Shown: piece after piece, positions 41,123-50,564 of the stretch
Layout of the letters: every line of letters starts with the position of its first letter
Numbering within the stretch: position 1 is the first letter of the stretch
Origin: Thermococcus chitonophagus
Lineage (GTDB): Archaea; Methanobacteriota_B; Thermococci; Thermococcales; Thermococcaceae
Reading direction: 5' to 3'
DNA: 64,000 nucleotides
Assembly: GCF_002214605.1 (NCBI RefSeq)
Contig: NZ_CP015193.1
Coordinates: forward strand, 1,220,978 to 1,284,977
Translations under genes and position numbers: made by a program
The notes under the pieces: model-generated
Database searches by the model: none
What the model saw: the letters and a program-made list of their open reading frames with translations, nothing else
Told to the model about the DNA's origin: nothing

Positions 41123-43050
41123 AGTTGTTTTCAGCTTGCATGAGAGATTGCTATGATACATGTTCGATAATCTCAGAATTTAAGAACGGCAGACTCACTG
41201 TTAGGGGAAATCCAGAACATCCAATAACGCGAGGATTTCTCTGTCCAAAGGGGGCATTACTACCCAAGTGGTTCCATTCTAAGGACAGGCTAAAGAAACC
41301 ATTAATCCTCGAAGGGAAGAAGGGAAGTGGAGAGTTTAGGGAGGCAAGCTGGAAAGAGGCACTAAATATCATTGCAGAGAACATTAATAGCATTATAAGG
41401 GAGCATGGAAGTTATTCTGTACTCGTTTACAAATATGCGGGAGATAGAGGAGTTGTGAGCTATTACTTTCCCATGAGATTATTCCACTACCTAAATGCTT
41501 CAACAATAGATGGGGCAATCTGCGACAGGGCTGGACAAGAAGCCCTAAAAGATATTTATGGAACGGCAGTAGGAATTGATCCAGAAAAGTTAAGGGAGAA
41601 TAGGTTAATAGTTTACTGGGGAATTAACGCCTTCTGGACGAACTTGCACGGTTTCATGTTAGCGAAAAAGTATGGGCTCGAAATCTGGACGGTTGATGTC
41701 GTAAGAACAGAAACAGCTAAGAGGAGTGATAAATTCTTCCAGATAAGGCCCGATACAGATGTTCTTTTTGCCCTTGGAGTGGCAAAGGTGATTATCGAGG
41801 ATGGGTTGTACGATAAGAAGTTCGTTAGGAACAAAGTCTATAGATTTAAAGAATTCATGAATTATGTAAAAACATTATCATTGGATTACGTGGCCCAGGA
41901 AACAGGGCTTAGCGTTGAGAAAATTGAAGAGTTTGCGAGGGAATTCGCTGAGAAGAAAGGGATAATTCATATAGGTTATGGCTTCCAACGCTCATTAGCA
42001 GGAGGGGAAGCGGTAAGGGCAATTGCAATCCTTCCAGCTTTGGTTGGCCATAAATTTGGATTTATCTATGATATGAAGACAATAGACAAGAGCTACGCCC
42101 AGGCGAAATTCCTGAGAACTAAGCCTGAAAATCGAATACCTCAAATGGAGCTCGCTGAGGCTATCGAAGATGGCAAGGTTAAATTCCTCTATATCTACAA
42201 CACTAACCCCTTAGCGAGTTATCCAAACCAGAACAGGCTGAGAAGGGCGATCAAGAAAAGCGACGTATTCATAGTTACCCATGATATATTTCTGACCGAT
42301 ACAGCTCTATACTCGGACGTAGTCTTACCGGCCAACACTTTCTTTGAAAGGCTTGATATAGTGGACTCCTACTATCACAGGTACGTTCTACTAAATGAGC
42401 CGGTCGCAAAGGGACCAGGGAAGAGCAACAGCGAGGTAACTAGGTTAATAGCTAAGGCACTAGTCATAAAGAACAGGTATTTATATGAGAGCGATGAAGC
42501 CGTGATAAAGAGAGTTCTCGCGGACAATGGGATCAGCTGGGAAGAACTAAAAAAGAGAGGATTCGTTAAAATCCCTGAAAGGCCTAGGAAGTGGAATACA
42601 CCAAGCGGAAAGATAGAATTCTATTCTCAAAGAGCCGTTAGAAGGGGGCTAACCCCATTCCCCCAGTACAAGAAATACTCAGGGAATTACCCATTAAGGC
42701 TCCTAAGTCCCACCCACAGGATGACCATAACAAGTCAATATCACAACACTCACGGAATGATAGACCCATATCTCTACATGAACCCCAAGGATGCCTATGA
42801 AAGGGGACTTAAAGATGGGGATAAGGTAAAAGTCTTCAATGAGGTAGGAGATATAGTAACAACGGTAAAGCTCACAGAGGATGTTCCCCAGGGGGTGGTT
42901 TTGCTGTACAAAGCCTTTTGGCCTTCAATACTTGGATGGAACGTCAACTTCCTAACAACTGATAAGAAGGTAGAAAAGTACGGGAAGGGCTCAGCATTTC
43001 ACTCAACATGGGTTGAGGTCACTCGATATAGTGAACCTGGGGAAGGGTAG
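41119..43050 (+). CDS. Molybdopterin (tungsten) oxidoreductase catalytic subunit
   Basis: A 643-residue member of the DMSO-reductase superfamily. The N-terminal [4Fe-4S] site is C-x3-C-x3-C (CMRDCYDTC, about residues 7-15) with the fourth Cys in GFLCPKG (about 42). The metal ligand region reads DGAICDRAG, where the Cys (about 134) could coordinate Mo/[16 protein letters not shown] and [18 protein letters not shown] are pterin-binding segments, and the C-terminal domain starts near [13 protein letters not shown]. The length is short, as in archaeal formate-dehydrogenase-like or unassigned MopB_1 proteins. The substrate is unknown. The 3' end overlaps upp by 32 bp. Confidence 0.85.
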   Translation: MKLFSACMRDCYDTCSIISEFKNGRLTVRGNPEHPITRGFLCPKGALLPKWFHSKDRLKKPLILEGKKGSGEFREASWKEALNIIAENINSIIREHGSYSVLVYKYAGDRGVVSYYFPMRLFHYLNASTIDGAICDRAGQEALKDIYGTAVGIDPEKLRENRLIVYWGINAFWTNLHGFMLAKKYGLEIWTVDVVRTETAKRSDKFFQIRPDTDVLFALGVAKVIIEDGLYDKKFVRNKVYRFKEFMNYVKTLSLDYVAQETGLSVEKIEEFAREFAEKKGIIHIGYGFQRSLAGGEAVRAIAILPALVGHKFGFIYDMKTIDKSYAQAKFLRTKPENRIPQMELAEAIEDGKVKFLYIYNTNPLASYPNQNRLRRAIKKSDVFIVTHDIFLTDTALYSDVVLPANTFFERLDIVDSYYHRYVLLNEPVAKGPGKSNSEVTRLIAKALVIKNRYLYESDEAVIKRVLADNGISWEELKKRGFVKIPERPRKWNTPSGKIEFYSQRAVRRGLTPFPQYKKYSGNYPLRLLSPTHRMTITSQYHNTHGMIDPYLYMNPKDAYERGLKDGDKVKVFNEVGDIVTTVKLTEDVPQGVVLLYKAFWPSILGWNVNFLTTDKKVEKYGKGSAFHSTWVEVTRYSEPGEG

Positions 43051-43717
43051 TTAGCTTCAGGGGCTCACCGAATGCTCTGTCACCTGCATCTCCAAGACCT
43101 GGCAGGATGTAGCCCTTGTCATCTAATTCTCTATCTATCTTTGCTACAAATATCTCAACGTCAGGGAACTTGCTCTTTATCTTTGTAATTCCCTCCGGTG
43201 CTGCGAGAACACCAACGATTATAGTCCTCTTTGGCTCACCGTACTTTTTGACTTCTTCGAGGACTTTCGTTAAAGTTGAACCCGTAGCTATCATGGGATC
43301 GGCGACTATTACAGTATCTTCAGGCTTTATCTGAGGTACCTTCACGTAATCCATCTCAATTTCAAACTTCGGAGCCTTGCCCCTTACGGCTGACACAATT
43401 CCAACCCTTGCGTGCTCGAATACCTTAATTAATCCTTCCATTAACGGAATTGCGGCTCTGAGAACTGTGACTATCACTACATTTCTCCTGTCTTTAACTA
43501 TTATTCCCTCAGTCTCCTCGAGTGGAGTTTCGATCTTCACGGTCTCAGTCTCCATTGTTTTCGTAATTTCATAGGCCATGTACCTTCCAAGCTTGACTAG
43601 ACCCTTCCTAAAGGCTATGCTGTCCGTGTTCTTATCCCTAAGCTGAGTCAGTATCTCCATAATAAATGGGGAATCCTCAAAGGAGTAAACCTTCTCCCAC
43701 CTCTTATCCTCAATCAT
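43019..43717 (-). CDS. upp: Uracil phosphoribosyltransferase
   Basis: A 232-residue enzyme converting uracil and PRPP to UMP. The PRPP loop is [21 protein letters not shown] (about 137-157), the uracil-binding end is [15 protein letters not shown] (about 204-218), and [20 protein letters not shown] (about 87-106) is typical of UPRT. The length matches the archaeal enzyme. It lies 4 bp downstream of the uracil permease gene, forming a salvage operon. Confidence 0.95.
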   Translation of the reverse strand: MIEDKRWEKVYSFEDSPFIMEILTQLRDKNTDSIAFRKGLVKLGRYMAYEITKTMETETVKIETPLEETEGIIVKDRRNVVIVTVLRAAIPLMEGLIKVFEHARVGIVSAVRGKAPKFEIEMDYVKVPQIKPEDTVIVADPMIATGSTLTKVLEEVKKYGEPKRTIIVGVLAAPEGITKIKSKFPDVEIFVAKIDRELDDKGYILPGLGDAGDRAFGEPLKLTTLPQVHYIE

Positions 43718-43721
43718 ATTA

Positions 43722-45005
43722 TCACCTCAGCAGTTGATCTAAAACTATCGCCGTAATAGCACCAACCGCCATTCCAGATTCTAGTATACTTGCGATTATC
43801 CTAGGGAAGTGCTCGAGGAACTCTGGAGGTAGCTGGGGTGCACCAAGTCCGGCTATTAAGGCCGCGGCAAGTATCAATGTATTCCTGTCATCGAGTTCAA
43901 CCTTTTCCTTAATTAGCCTTAGGCCAGTCACGCTGATCATTCCATACAAGGCCAGCGTTAATCCACCCAATACCGGAGCGGGCATCGATGCTAAAATCCC
44001 GGCAAACTTAGGAAACATCGCAATGACGATTAGAATCAAACCACCGATCTGAACTACATACCTACTAGCTACCTTAGTCAAGGCAACTAATCCAATGTTC
44101 TCGGAGTAGCTCGTTGTACCACAGGCTCCAAGAATACCAGCTATCGAACAGGCAATTCCCTCACTCATTATCCCCCTGTTTATGTGCCTATTAGTGATTG
44201 GGGCCTCTGCTATAGCGGAGATAGCATGGTAATCACCAACGCTCTCTATTATGCTCACCATGAACGCGAAGAGCAGTGTTATTATTGCTGTTGCATCGAA
44301 CACAGGAGTTCCCCATGGAAACAGCTTTGGAACACTTATAGCGGGAAGCTCGTGAACTAGCTGGAAGTTCGTAAGCCCCAGTGGGATGCTTACGATATAA
44401 CCAACAAATGCCCCAACTATAACAGGCATTGCCCTTAAAGCTCCCCTAGCCTTTAAGGCTATGTAGATCGTTGTCGCGAAGGTTATTAGGGCAACTAAGG
44501 TAGCCTTAGGGATGCTTGCCCCTGAAGGATCTGCGTAGTAGTTGAAGAAGTACTTGACTGCAACGTCTGCCAGGGAGAATCCTATCAGCATTATCGTAAC
44601 TCCCGTGACGAGCGGTGTGAAGAGCTTCTTCACCTTCCCCACTATGCCGAGGCCACCAACTAAGGCCTCAATAATTCCTCCGACTATCAGGGCCCCTTGA
44701 GTTGCCGCCATGCCAAGGCTGTTTCCTATGCTTATGAGCCCAGGGATGAAGGCGAAGCTCGATCCCTGAACTATCGGATACCTCGAGCCTATCGTGGTCT
44801 GGAGCAGGGTTGCAATGCCCATGGCCAAGAGAACCGCCTGAATCATCAAAGCTATCTCGTGCTTTGAAAGACCGACTGCAGTTCCGACAACTAAAGGCAC
44901 CGTCACTGTAGCTCCGAACATTGCAAGGACATGCTGAAGGCCAAAGAGAACAGCTTTTTTAGGTTCAACCTTTTCATCTATTTTAACCCTAACACCTGGA
45001 ACCAT
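43722..45005 (-). CDS. uraA: Uracil/xanthine permease (NCS2 family)
   Basis: A 427-residue nucleobase permease with about 13-14 helices. ATG 45005 ([18 protein letters not shown]) is chosen; the alternative start at 45032 adds nine residues without a better ribosome site. Family motifs visible are [18 protein letters not shown] (TM1, about 24-41), the conserved [13 protein letters not shown] (about 252-264) with the substrate-contacting Glu, and [20 protein letters not shown] (about 292-311). The NxGxxxxTxVxSR form is NCS2-specific. Adjacency to upp indicates uracil. Confidence 0.93.
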   Translation of the reverse strand: MVPGVRVKIDEKVEPKKAVLFGLQHVLAMFGATVTVPLVVGTAVGLSKHEIALMIQAVLLAMGIATLLQTTIGSRYPIVQGSSFAFIPGLISIGNSLGMAATQGALIVGGIIEALVGGLGIVGKVKKLFTPLVTGVTIMLIGFSLADVAVKYFFNYYADPSGASIPKATLVALITFATTIYIALKARGALRAMPVIVGAFVGYIVSIPLGLTNFQLVHELPAISVPKLFPWGTPVFDATAIITLLFAFMVSIIESVGDYHAISAIAEAPITNRHINRGIMSEGIACSIAGILGACGTTSYSENIGLVALTKVASRYVVQIGGLILIVIAMFPKFAGILASMPAPVLGGLTLALYGMISVTGLRLIKEKVELDDRNTLILAAALIAGLGAPQLPPEFLEHFPRIIASILESGMAVGAITAIVLDQLLR

Positions 45006-45085
45006 GAAAACCCGCCAAAAGTGTGTTCGCAATGCCTTAAAAATTTTTAGAAAGGTTTTTAACTTAACCTTGGAGGGCTTGAAAG

Positions 45086-45866
45086 TTGATCAAGATAATC
45101 AGGAAAAAGGTAAAGACACTGTATACTAGGTCAAAAATTTAGGTCAAAAATTCCTGGGATAGAGTGGAGCGTTAATCAGTACGGTGGCTGCCAATTTGCC
45201 TGTAAGTACTGCTATGCCAAGGAAATAGTTAAAAGGGAAGAACCCTGGGGAACATGGGCTGAAGTTAAGGTTAATGCACCTGATCTGGCGAGGAAGAGGG
45301 TTAAAGGTACTGTTCTAATGTCCTCTGTAAGCGATCCATACCAGCCGATAGAGGCCAAGCTCAAACTTACGAGGAACGTTCTTAGGTTCATGGACAAGAG
45401 AAACGAGCTCATGATCCTGACTAAATCACCATTGGTTGTCAGGGATGTAGATGTACTAAGGCTATTTCCCAGGGTAGAGGTTGGACTTACAGTGAATTCC
45501 TTCGAGGGGAGAGAGAAGAGACTTTTTGAGCCCCTAACACCCATCCAAAAGGCAAGAATCAACGCGCTGAAGGTTCTGCATGAGGAGGGGATAAAGAACT
45601 ACGCTTTTATTAGCCCGATAATTCCTGGGATAACGGACGTTGAGGCAATTATAAGGGAAACTAGGGACTTCGTTGATTGGTACTTCCTAGAATTCCTGAA
45701 CTTAAGGAAAGCCGGAGAGGAGTTCAGGAGAATTTTGGAGGAAGAGTTCCCAGAGAGCTACACCCTGCTAACCGATAACGAGAAATTTAGGGAATATCTA
45801 AAGAACCTTACAGGGATCTTAAAAAGGTTGAACGCTAAAGTGGAAGGAATCGAAACTCACAAATAG
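45086..45866 (+). pseudogene. Radical SAM (SplB-like) gene frameshifted by a 13-bp duplication
   Basis: TTG 45086, preceded by GGAGG, opens LIKIIRKKVKTLYTRSKI and meets a TAG at 45140-45142. Skipping 13 bp restores the frame, giving about 255 residues: PGIEWSVNQYGGCQFACKYCYAKEI holds the C-x3-C-x2-C radical SAM motif (about residues 31-38), SSVSDPYQPIE follows, and LTKSPLVVRDVDVL and SPIIPGITDVEAI continue the TIM barrel (COG1533, spore photolyase-like). The frameshift lies within the exact duplication at 45128-45153. Everything else is intact, so it is either a recent mutation, a sequencing error or a reversible switch. Translation from ATG 45318 would lack the cluster cysteines. Confidence 0.8.
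45128..45153 (+). repeat. 13-bp tandem duplication
   Basis: AGGTCAAAAATTT (45128-45140) is followed directly by AGGTCAAAAATTC (45141-45153); 12 of 13 bases are identical. One copy would keep the radical SAM frame open, two copies close it. The extra 13 bp is not a multiple of three. Confidence 0.9.
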
Positions 45867-45887
45867 GAGTTTTATGAAGGAGATTTC

Positions 45888-46322
45888 ATGCTGTACGAGG
45901 AAACCGTGCAGAGCAGTAAGTATAACTTATTCTTGGCAATACTATTTGCCCCAATCCTGATAGTCCTCTTTGCCGTTAGAAACAACCCGCCAGCTGTCAA
46001 GATAGTTAGCATAGAAGCGATAATAGTGTTCGCAATAATATGGGACATTTCAGCCCTCAACATCAGAATAACCCATGAAGAAATAAAGATAAGGGGAAGG
46101 CTTGGTCTTCTGGTTAGGAAGACTATTAAAATAGGTGAAATAAAAAGTTACTCCGTAAAGGAAGGCTGGATGAGCTGTTCCGGCTTACTCCACCTCACGC
46201 TTCCAGCCAAGGCGTGCGTACTCATAACGAGAAAGAAAGGAATATCTGTCTCTTTTTCGACTAACAGGCCCGAGGAGATAGCTTACGTCCTCTCGACCCT
46301 CAATATACCCAGGGCACCATAA
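45888..46322 (+). CDS. Two-helix membrane protein with PH-like domain
   Basis: A 144-residue protein with two N-terminal hydrophobic segments (about 12-30 and 36-56) and a C-terminal beta-rich cytosolic domain beginning [37 protein letters not shown], the pattern of bacterial PH-like (bPH) domains. Two cysteines are in SCSG and AKACVLI. The start ATG follows GGAG weakly. It is 21 bp after the radical SAM gene. Function unknown. Confidence 0.7.
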   Translation: MLYEETVQSSKYNLFLAILFAPILIVLFAVRNNPPAVKIVSIEAIIVFAIIWDISALNIRITHEEIKIRGRLGLLVRKTIKIGEIKSYSVKEGWMSCSGLLHLTLPAKACVLITRKKGISVSFSTNRPEEIAYVLSTLNIPRAP

Positions 46323-46326
46323 TACC

Positions 46327-46348
46327 TTGTTATAACAATGTTTTTATA
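46327..46348 (+). promoter_or_regulatory. Palindrome and TATA box upstream of thi4
   Basis: TTGTTATAACAA (46327-46338) is a 12-bp perfect palindrome directly upstream of TTTTTATAT (46340-46348), the TATA box, 30 bases before the ribosome site. A site just upstream of TATA could bind an activator, or a repressor that hinders TBP. Thiamine synthesis genes are regulated in many archaea, but I cannot name the factor. Confidence 0.5.
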
Positions 46349-46378
46349 TTGCAAAACCAAGTTTTTGCGGGGATGTCC

Positions 46379-47131
46379 ATGCTGAGGGACGTGATAATTA
46401 GCAGGGCTATAATCGAGAGCTACTTCAAGGATCTACTCAACAATCTCGAGCTCGACGTTGCCATAGTTGGGGCCGGCCCCTCGGGAATGGTTGCCGCATA
46501 TTACTTGGCGAAGGGAGGAGCCAAGGTAGCGATCTTCGAGAAGAAGCTCTCAATAGGTGGAGGGATCTGGGGAGGTGCAATGGGCTTCAACAAGATCGTG
46601 GTTCAGGAAGAAGCTAAAGAGATTCTCGACGAATTTGGAATAAGGTACGAGAAGTTTGAAGAAGGCTACTACGTGGCTGACGCTATTGAAGTGGCAACAA
46701 CCATAGCCAGCAAGGTCGTGAAAGCGGGGGTTAAGATATTCAACATGATCGAGGTTGAAGATCTGGTTGTGAAGAACAACAGGGTTTCTGGTATAGTGAT
46801 TAACTGGACTCCAATTCACATGACGGGACTTCACGTTGATCCTCTGACAGTAGAGGCAAAGTATGTAATAGATTCAACGGGACACGGAGCCCAGATAACT
46901 CAGTTCCTCCTCAAGAGGGGGTTGATAGAGAGAATTCCTGGGGAAGGCCCAATGTGGGCAGATCAGGGTGAGAAGCTAACGGTAGAGAATACCAGAGAAG
47001 TGTACCCAGGACTGTACGTTACCGGAATGGCAGCCAATGCCGTGAGTGGAGCCCCCAGAATGGGTCCAATCTTCGGTGGAATGTTCTTAAGCGGCAGAAA
47101 AGCTGCCCAAGAGATTCTTTCCAAGCTCTGA
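46379..47131 (+). CDS. thi4: Thiazole synthase Thi4 (catalytic, sulfide-using type)
   Basis: A 250-residue enzyme making the thiazole of thiamine from NAD and glycine with iron and sulfide. ATG 46379 follows GGGG by six bases; ATG 46373 is two codons earlier. The dinucleotide motif is [18 protein letters not shown] (27-44), with the [12 protein letters not shown] region (60-71) and [21 protein letters not shown] at the C-terminus. At the place of the yeast suicide Cys205, in LHVDP, this protein has His152, so it should use external sulfide catalytically like archaeal homologues and not sacrifice its own cysteine. Confidence 0.93.
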   Translation: MLRDVIISRAIIESYFKDLLNNLELDVAIVGAGPSGMVAAYYLAKGGAKVAIFEKKLSIGGGIWGGAMGFNKIVVQEEAKEILDEFGIRYEKFEEGYYVADAIEVATTIASKVVKAGVKIFNMIEVEDLVVKNNRVSGIVINWTPIHMTGLHVDPLTVEAKYVIDSTGHGAQITQFLLKRGLIERIPGEGPMWADQGEKLTVENTREVYPGLYVTGMAANAVSGAPRMGPIFGGMFLSGRKAAQEILSKL

Positions 47132-47170
47132 CCCTTCTCCTTTTTGTAGTCACCTTCAGTTAACGGCAAT

Positions 47171-47193
47171 CTTTATATGCAAGTTTTAACTTG
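47171..47193 (+). promoter_or_regulatory. TATA box and CAAGTT/AACTTG repeat before pdxS
   Basis: CTTTATATG (47171-47179) is the TATA box. The inverted repeat CAAGTT-TT-AACTTG (47180-47193) follows directly. It is in the same relation to TATA as the operators in the Fe-S cluster but has a different sequence, so a separate regulator of vitamin B6 synthesis is possible. Confidence 0.5.
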
Positions 47194-47228
47194 ATATGCA
47201 TTGAAAGCTTAGACTTGAGGTGATTTGT

Positions 47229-48236
47229 ATGGACAAGCTGAAGGTGATAATGGAGAAAGGGACTGAGAGGCTGAAGAGGGGCTTTGCAAAGATGGTGAAA
47301 GGCGGAGTCATCATGGACGTTACAAATGCCGAGCAGGCAAGGATTGCTGAGGAGGCCGGAGCGGTTTCAGTTATGGCCCTCCACAAGGTTCCTGCAGACA
47401 TAAGGAAGGCCGGCGGAGTTGCGAGGATGGCTCCCGTGGAGAAGATTCAGGAGATAATGGATGCAGTAACGATCCCCGTTATGGCCAAGGTAAGAATTGG
47501 ACATGAAGCTGAAGCAAGGATTCTCGAGGCATTGGGAGTTGACATGATTGATGAGAGCGAAGTTCTAACCCCAGCAGACCCGTTCTTCCACATCTACAAG
47601 AAGAAGTTCACAGTCCCATTCGTTTGCGGTGCGAGGAACCTTGGTGAGGCAGTTAGGAGGATCTGGGAAGGAGCTGCGATGATAAGAACCAAGGGAGAGG
47701 CGGGAACTGGAAACATAATAGAGGCGGTAAGGCACGTAAGGCTGGTGAACGAGAACATAAAGCTCATTCAGAGGATGACGGATGAAGAAATTTACGGAGT
47801 CGCCGAAAAGTTTGCCGAGCCCTACCTGAGGCTTGCATTCAGTGTCAAAGAGATAAGTGGCCTTCCAAAGAGGGTTCTAGAGAACGAGCCAATTTACGAA
47901 GGCTTCACGTACAGGGAGATAGTAGAGGGACTCTATAAGATCCTACTCGAGATCAAGAAGCTCGGCAGGCTACCAGTCGTTAACTTCGCCGCTGGTGGAG
48001 TAGCTACTCCGGCTGACGCAGCCTTGATGATGGCAATGGGAATGGACGGAGTGTTCGTAGGTTCAGGAATCTTCAAGAGCTCAAATCCACCAGCGATGGC
48101 GAGGGCAATAGTTGAAGCCGTTAACCACTGGGACGAGCCAGATGTCCTTGCGGAGATAAGCAGGGAGATAGGAGAGCCAATGAGAGGCCAGGATATAGCG
48201 GAACTCGAGGTAAGGATGGAGGAGAGGGGTGTTTAG
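47229..48236 (+). CDS. pdxS: Pyridoxal 5'-phosphate synthase subunit PdxS
   Basis: A 335-residue synthase subunit that combines ribose 5-phosphate, glyceraldehyde 3-phosphate and ammonia into PLP. ATG 47229 ([11 protein letters not shown]) follows GAGGTGAT. The (beta/alpha)8 catalytic residues are Asp30 in GGVIMDV, Lys87 in VMAKVRIGH (first Schiff base) and Lys155 in [10 protein letters not shown], 68 residues apart as in the B. subtilis enzyme (K81/K149). It is almost identical to the P. furiosus protein. PdxT follows after 34 bp. Confidence 0.97.
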   Translation: MDKLKVIMEKGTERLKRGFAKMVKGGVIMDVTNAEQARIAEEAGAVSVMALHKVPADIRKAGGVARMAPVEKIQEIMDAVTIPVMAKVRIGHEAEARILEALGVDMIDESEVLTPADPFFHIYKKKFTVPFVCGARNLGEAVRRIWEGAAMIRTKGEAGTGNIIEAVRHVRLVNENIKLIQRMTDEEIYGVAEKFAEPYLRLAFSVKEISGLPKRVLENEPIYEGFTYREIVEGLYKILLEIKKLGRLPVVNFAAGGVATPADAALMMAMGMDGVFVGSGIFKSSNPPAMARAIVEAVNHWDEPDVLAEISREIGEPMRGQDIAELEVRMEERGV

Positions 48237-48270
48237 TCCTTAATTCTCCTTTCTTTTTGGAGGTTTTAGG

Positions 48271-48861
48271 ATGAAGGTAGGAGTTATAGGATTGCAGGGA
48301 GATGTCAGTGAGCATATAGAGGCAACGAAGAGGGCTATGGAAAGCCTTGGCGTTTCCGGTGACGTCATTTGGCTCAGGAAGCCTGAACAGCTCGAAGGCA
48401 TTAGTGCGATAATAATCCCGGGAGGGGAGAGCACTACGATCTCAAGGCTCATGCAGAAAACCGGCCTCTTCGAGCCCGTAAAGAAGCTGATTGAAAATGG
48501 ACTGCCAGTGATGGGAACCTGTGCAGGGTTAATAATGCTGTCCAAGGAGGTAGTTGGGGCAACTCCCGAGCAGAAATTCTTAGAGGTTCTCGACGTGAAG
48601 GTAAACAGAAACGCCTACGGAAGGCAGGTGGACAGCTTTGAGGCACCTGTGAAGCTTGCCTTTGACGATGAGCCTTTCATAGGAGTCTTCATAAGGGCTC
48701 CCAGGATACTTGAGTTGCTTAGCGACAAAGTGAAGCCCTTAGCGTGGCTTGAGGACAGGGTTGTTGGCGTTGAGCAGGACAATATCATAGGCTTGGAGTT
48801 CCACCCAGAGCTAACAGATGACACAAGGGTTCATGAGTACTTCCTGAAGAAGGCTCTCTGA
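48271..48861 (+). CDS. pdxT: Pyridoxal 5'-phosphate synthase glutaminase PdxT
   Basis: A 196-residue class I glutaminase that supplies ammonia to PdxS. GGAGG precedes ATG 48271. Catalytic residues are Cys84 in GTCAG, His178 and Glu180 in GLEFHPEL; the oxyanion motif PGGESTT is at residues 50-56. The length is normal for archaeal PdxT. Confidence 0.96.
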   Translation: MKVGVIGLQGDVSEHIEATKRAMESLGVSGDVIWLRKPEQLEGISAIIIPGGESTTISRLMQKTGLFEPVKKLIENGLPVMGTCAGLIMLSKEVVGATPEQKFLEVLDVKVNRNAYGRQVDSFEAPVKLAFDDEPFIGVFIRAPRILELLSDKVKPLAWLEDRVVGVEQDNIIGLEFHPELTDDTRVHEYFLKKAL

Positions 48862-48920
48862 CTCTTCTTTTATTCAGAAAAACGTGATATACCCCTAGCA
48901 AATTATTTTTGGGAGTAATC

Positions 48921-49109
48921 ATGATAAGGGAGCTTGAGATTGAGAATTTTAAGTCGATTAAGAAGCTTGACCTTGATTGCAAAATTATTAGCATCTTCAT
49001 AGGAGAGCCCAAAGTTGGGAAGTCAAATACACTTGAGGCAATTTGGGCTTCTCAAGAGTGGGAGAGAGCTGCACGCAATAATAAGCCACAACCTCACAGC
49101 ATTTTCTGA
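48921..49109 (+). pseudogene. 5' fragment of a RecF/SMC-like AAA ATPase gene
   Basis: The frame begins MIRELEIENFKSIKKLDLDCKIISIFIGEPKVGKSNTLEAI, the characteristic start of chromosome-segregation-type AAA ATPases with a Walker A (GEPKVGKS, about 29-36). After residue 42 the sequence loses family similarity (WASQEWERAARNN) and stops at 49109. Downstream another frame reads ELHAIISHNLTAFSEVLGTL, a different fragment. The gene has lost more than 85 percent of its length. It is likely a remnant of an island or a rearrangement. Confidence 0.7.
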
Positions 49110-49123
49110 AGTGCTGGGAACCC

Positions 49124-50431
49124 TTATGAAATCAAAGGAGCTTTTCTTTCTGAAAGATAATATTCAAGCAGGAACTTCCAGAGGGGGATAAGCTCGATCT
49201 CAACGCCTCCTTTCTCTATCCTCCCATCCCTATCCCAAGTTATGAGCTTTGCATTTCTGAATCCGAGCTCCGCAGATGCCTTCTTTAATGCCCTCACCTC
49301 CCGTTCAAAAGTTTCTGGACTGGTTACATCGTAGCTGACCTGAATGAGAGTTTCCTTTTCCGGTAGCACGAAGTCAACCTCCCAGTTATCTCCCGAGGCG
49401 TAGTTTATTTCCTCCCCTCTCCTCCTGAGCTCAATGAAAACAGCATTCTCCATCAACCTACCAAAGTTCCCGCTGAACCTTACGCTTAGGAAGGTCAAGA
49501 AGGATGTATCTACAAAATAGACCTTTTTAGGATACTTCATCCTGTTTGGAGAGTACACTTCGAGTGGAAACACGAAATATACTTCTTCAAGGTATCTGAG
49601 GTAATTGGAGAGTGTCGACTTTGAAATCGAGTATCCACTGCTCTTTAAAGCCTTAACAGCTTTGCCAAGGCTTGTATATTCGGAATTCAGGAGGAGCCTA
49701 ATGAACGCTCTAAGGTCCTCTGGGTTCCTTATGGAGTACCTTTCCACAACGTCCAAGGCTATTATCGTGTTGAAATAATCCCGAACGATTAATCGCTTGA
49801 TCCTAACATTCTCAGCCAAGACAACTTCGGGAAAGCCTCCGTAGAGGACGTACTCCCTTAGTAAGTTCAAAAGTATTGGCTTCTTTGAGCTGAATTCGAT
49901 TTTCTCAGGAATATCGAACCCTTTAAATCTTAGGAACTCCCCAAAGTTCAGAGGGAACACCTCAAACGTTAAAGCCCTTCCACGTAGGGAGGTCGGAATC
50001 TCCCTACTCGACAATTTTGATGAGGATCCGCTCAAAAAGAGCCTTATATCCTTTCGCGAGTCATAAACCCTCCTAACCCAGGAATCCCAGTTGGGGATGT
50101 TCTGGATTTCATCTAGAAAAAGATACAGCTCCTCCTCCTTGCCATAGAGCTCCTCAATTGTGGGGATTAAGTCTGTTAGAGTCCCAATATTTTTCTCCAG
50201 CCTTTCATCTTCAAAATTTATGTAGAATATCCTCTCCCTAGGAACTACCCTTGAAAGTTCATTAATAAGCTGGAACATCAGGTACGTCTTTCCGACCCTC
50301 CTACAACCAGCGAAAGTTATTACCTTTCTGGGCCTCTTGGGGATGAGAGAGAAGTCAAAGTCCCTCTCGATTAACTCTGGTGTCCAGCTCTCTTGCCACT
50401 CCACCAAGATCTTTGCGAGTTCTTCCCTCAT
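49124..50431 (-). CDS. AAA ATPase with DUF4143 C-terminus
   Basis: A 435-residue ATPase from ATG 50431 (MREELAKILVEW); the start at 50488 adds 19 residues. Walker A AGCRRVGKTYLM (about 41-52), Walker B LYLFLDEIQNIPNWDSWVR (about 97-115) with the sensor SGSSSKLSSREIPTSLRGR, and a C-terminal nuclease-like domain with EVDFVL and LIQVSYDVT (DUF4143). The family is common in Thermococcales and of unknown function. The broken gene at 57215 belongs to the same group. Confidence 0.85.
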   Translation of the reverse strand: MREELAKILVEWQESWTPELIERDFDFSLIPKRPRKVITFAGCRRVGKTYLMFQLINELSRVVPRERIFYINFEDERLEKNIGTLTDLIPTIEELYGKEEELYLFLDEIQNIPNWDSWVRRVYDSRKDIRLFLSGSSSKLSSREIPTSLRGRALTFEVFPLNFGEFLRFKGFDIPEKIEFSSKKPILLNLLREYVLYGGFPEVVLAENVRIKRLIVRDYFNTIIALDVVERYSIRNPEDLRAFIRLLLNSEYTSLGKAVKALKSSGYSISKSTLSNYLRYLEEVYFVFPLEVYSPNRMKYPKKVYFVDTSFLTFLSVRFSGNFGRLMENAVFIELRRRGEEINYASGDNWEVDFVLPEKETLIQVSYDVTSPETFEREVRALKKASAELGFRNAKLITWDRDGRIEKGGVEIELIPLWKFLLEYYLSERKAPLIS

Positions 50432-50504
50432 AGTTGTCCAGTATATCGAACACCTTTTTATAAATTGCTGTCCAGTTAACTTGCCCAATTAGTTTAACAT
50501 AAAC

Positions 50505-50536
50505 TGGTCAATTTTGACCAAAAATCTTTATATTTT
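50505..50536 (+). promoter_or_regulatory. TGGTCAA-TT-TTGACCA repeat and TATA box upstream of the formate dehydrogenase-like gene
   Basis: A 16-bp inverted repeat (50505-50520) with perfect 7-bp arms is followed by the TATA box CTTTATATTT (about 50526-50535). The GTG start is at 50565. Position immediately upstream of TATA suggests activation or a roadblock on the shared intergenic region with the divergent ATPase. Confidence 0.6.
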
Positions 50537-50564
50537 TAACTTATTCATGTTTATTGGTGGTAGC

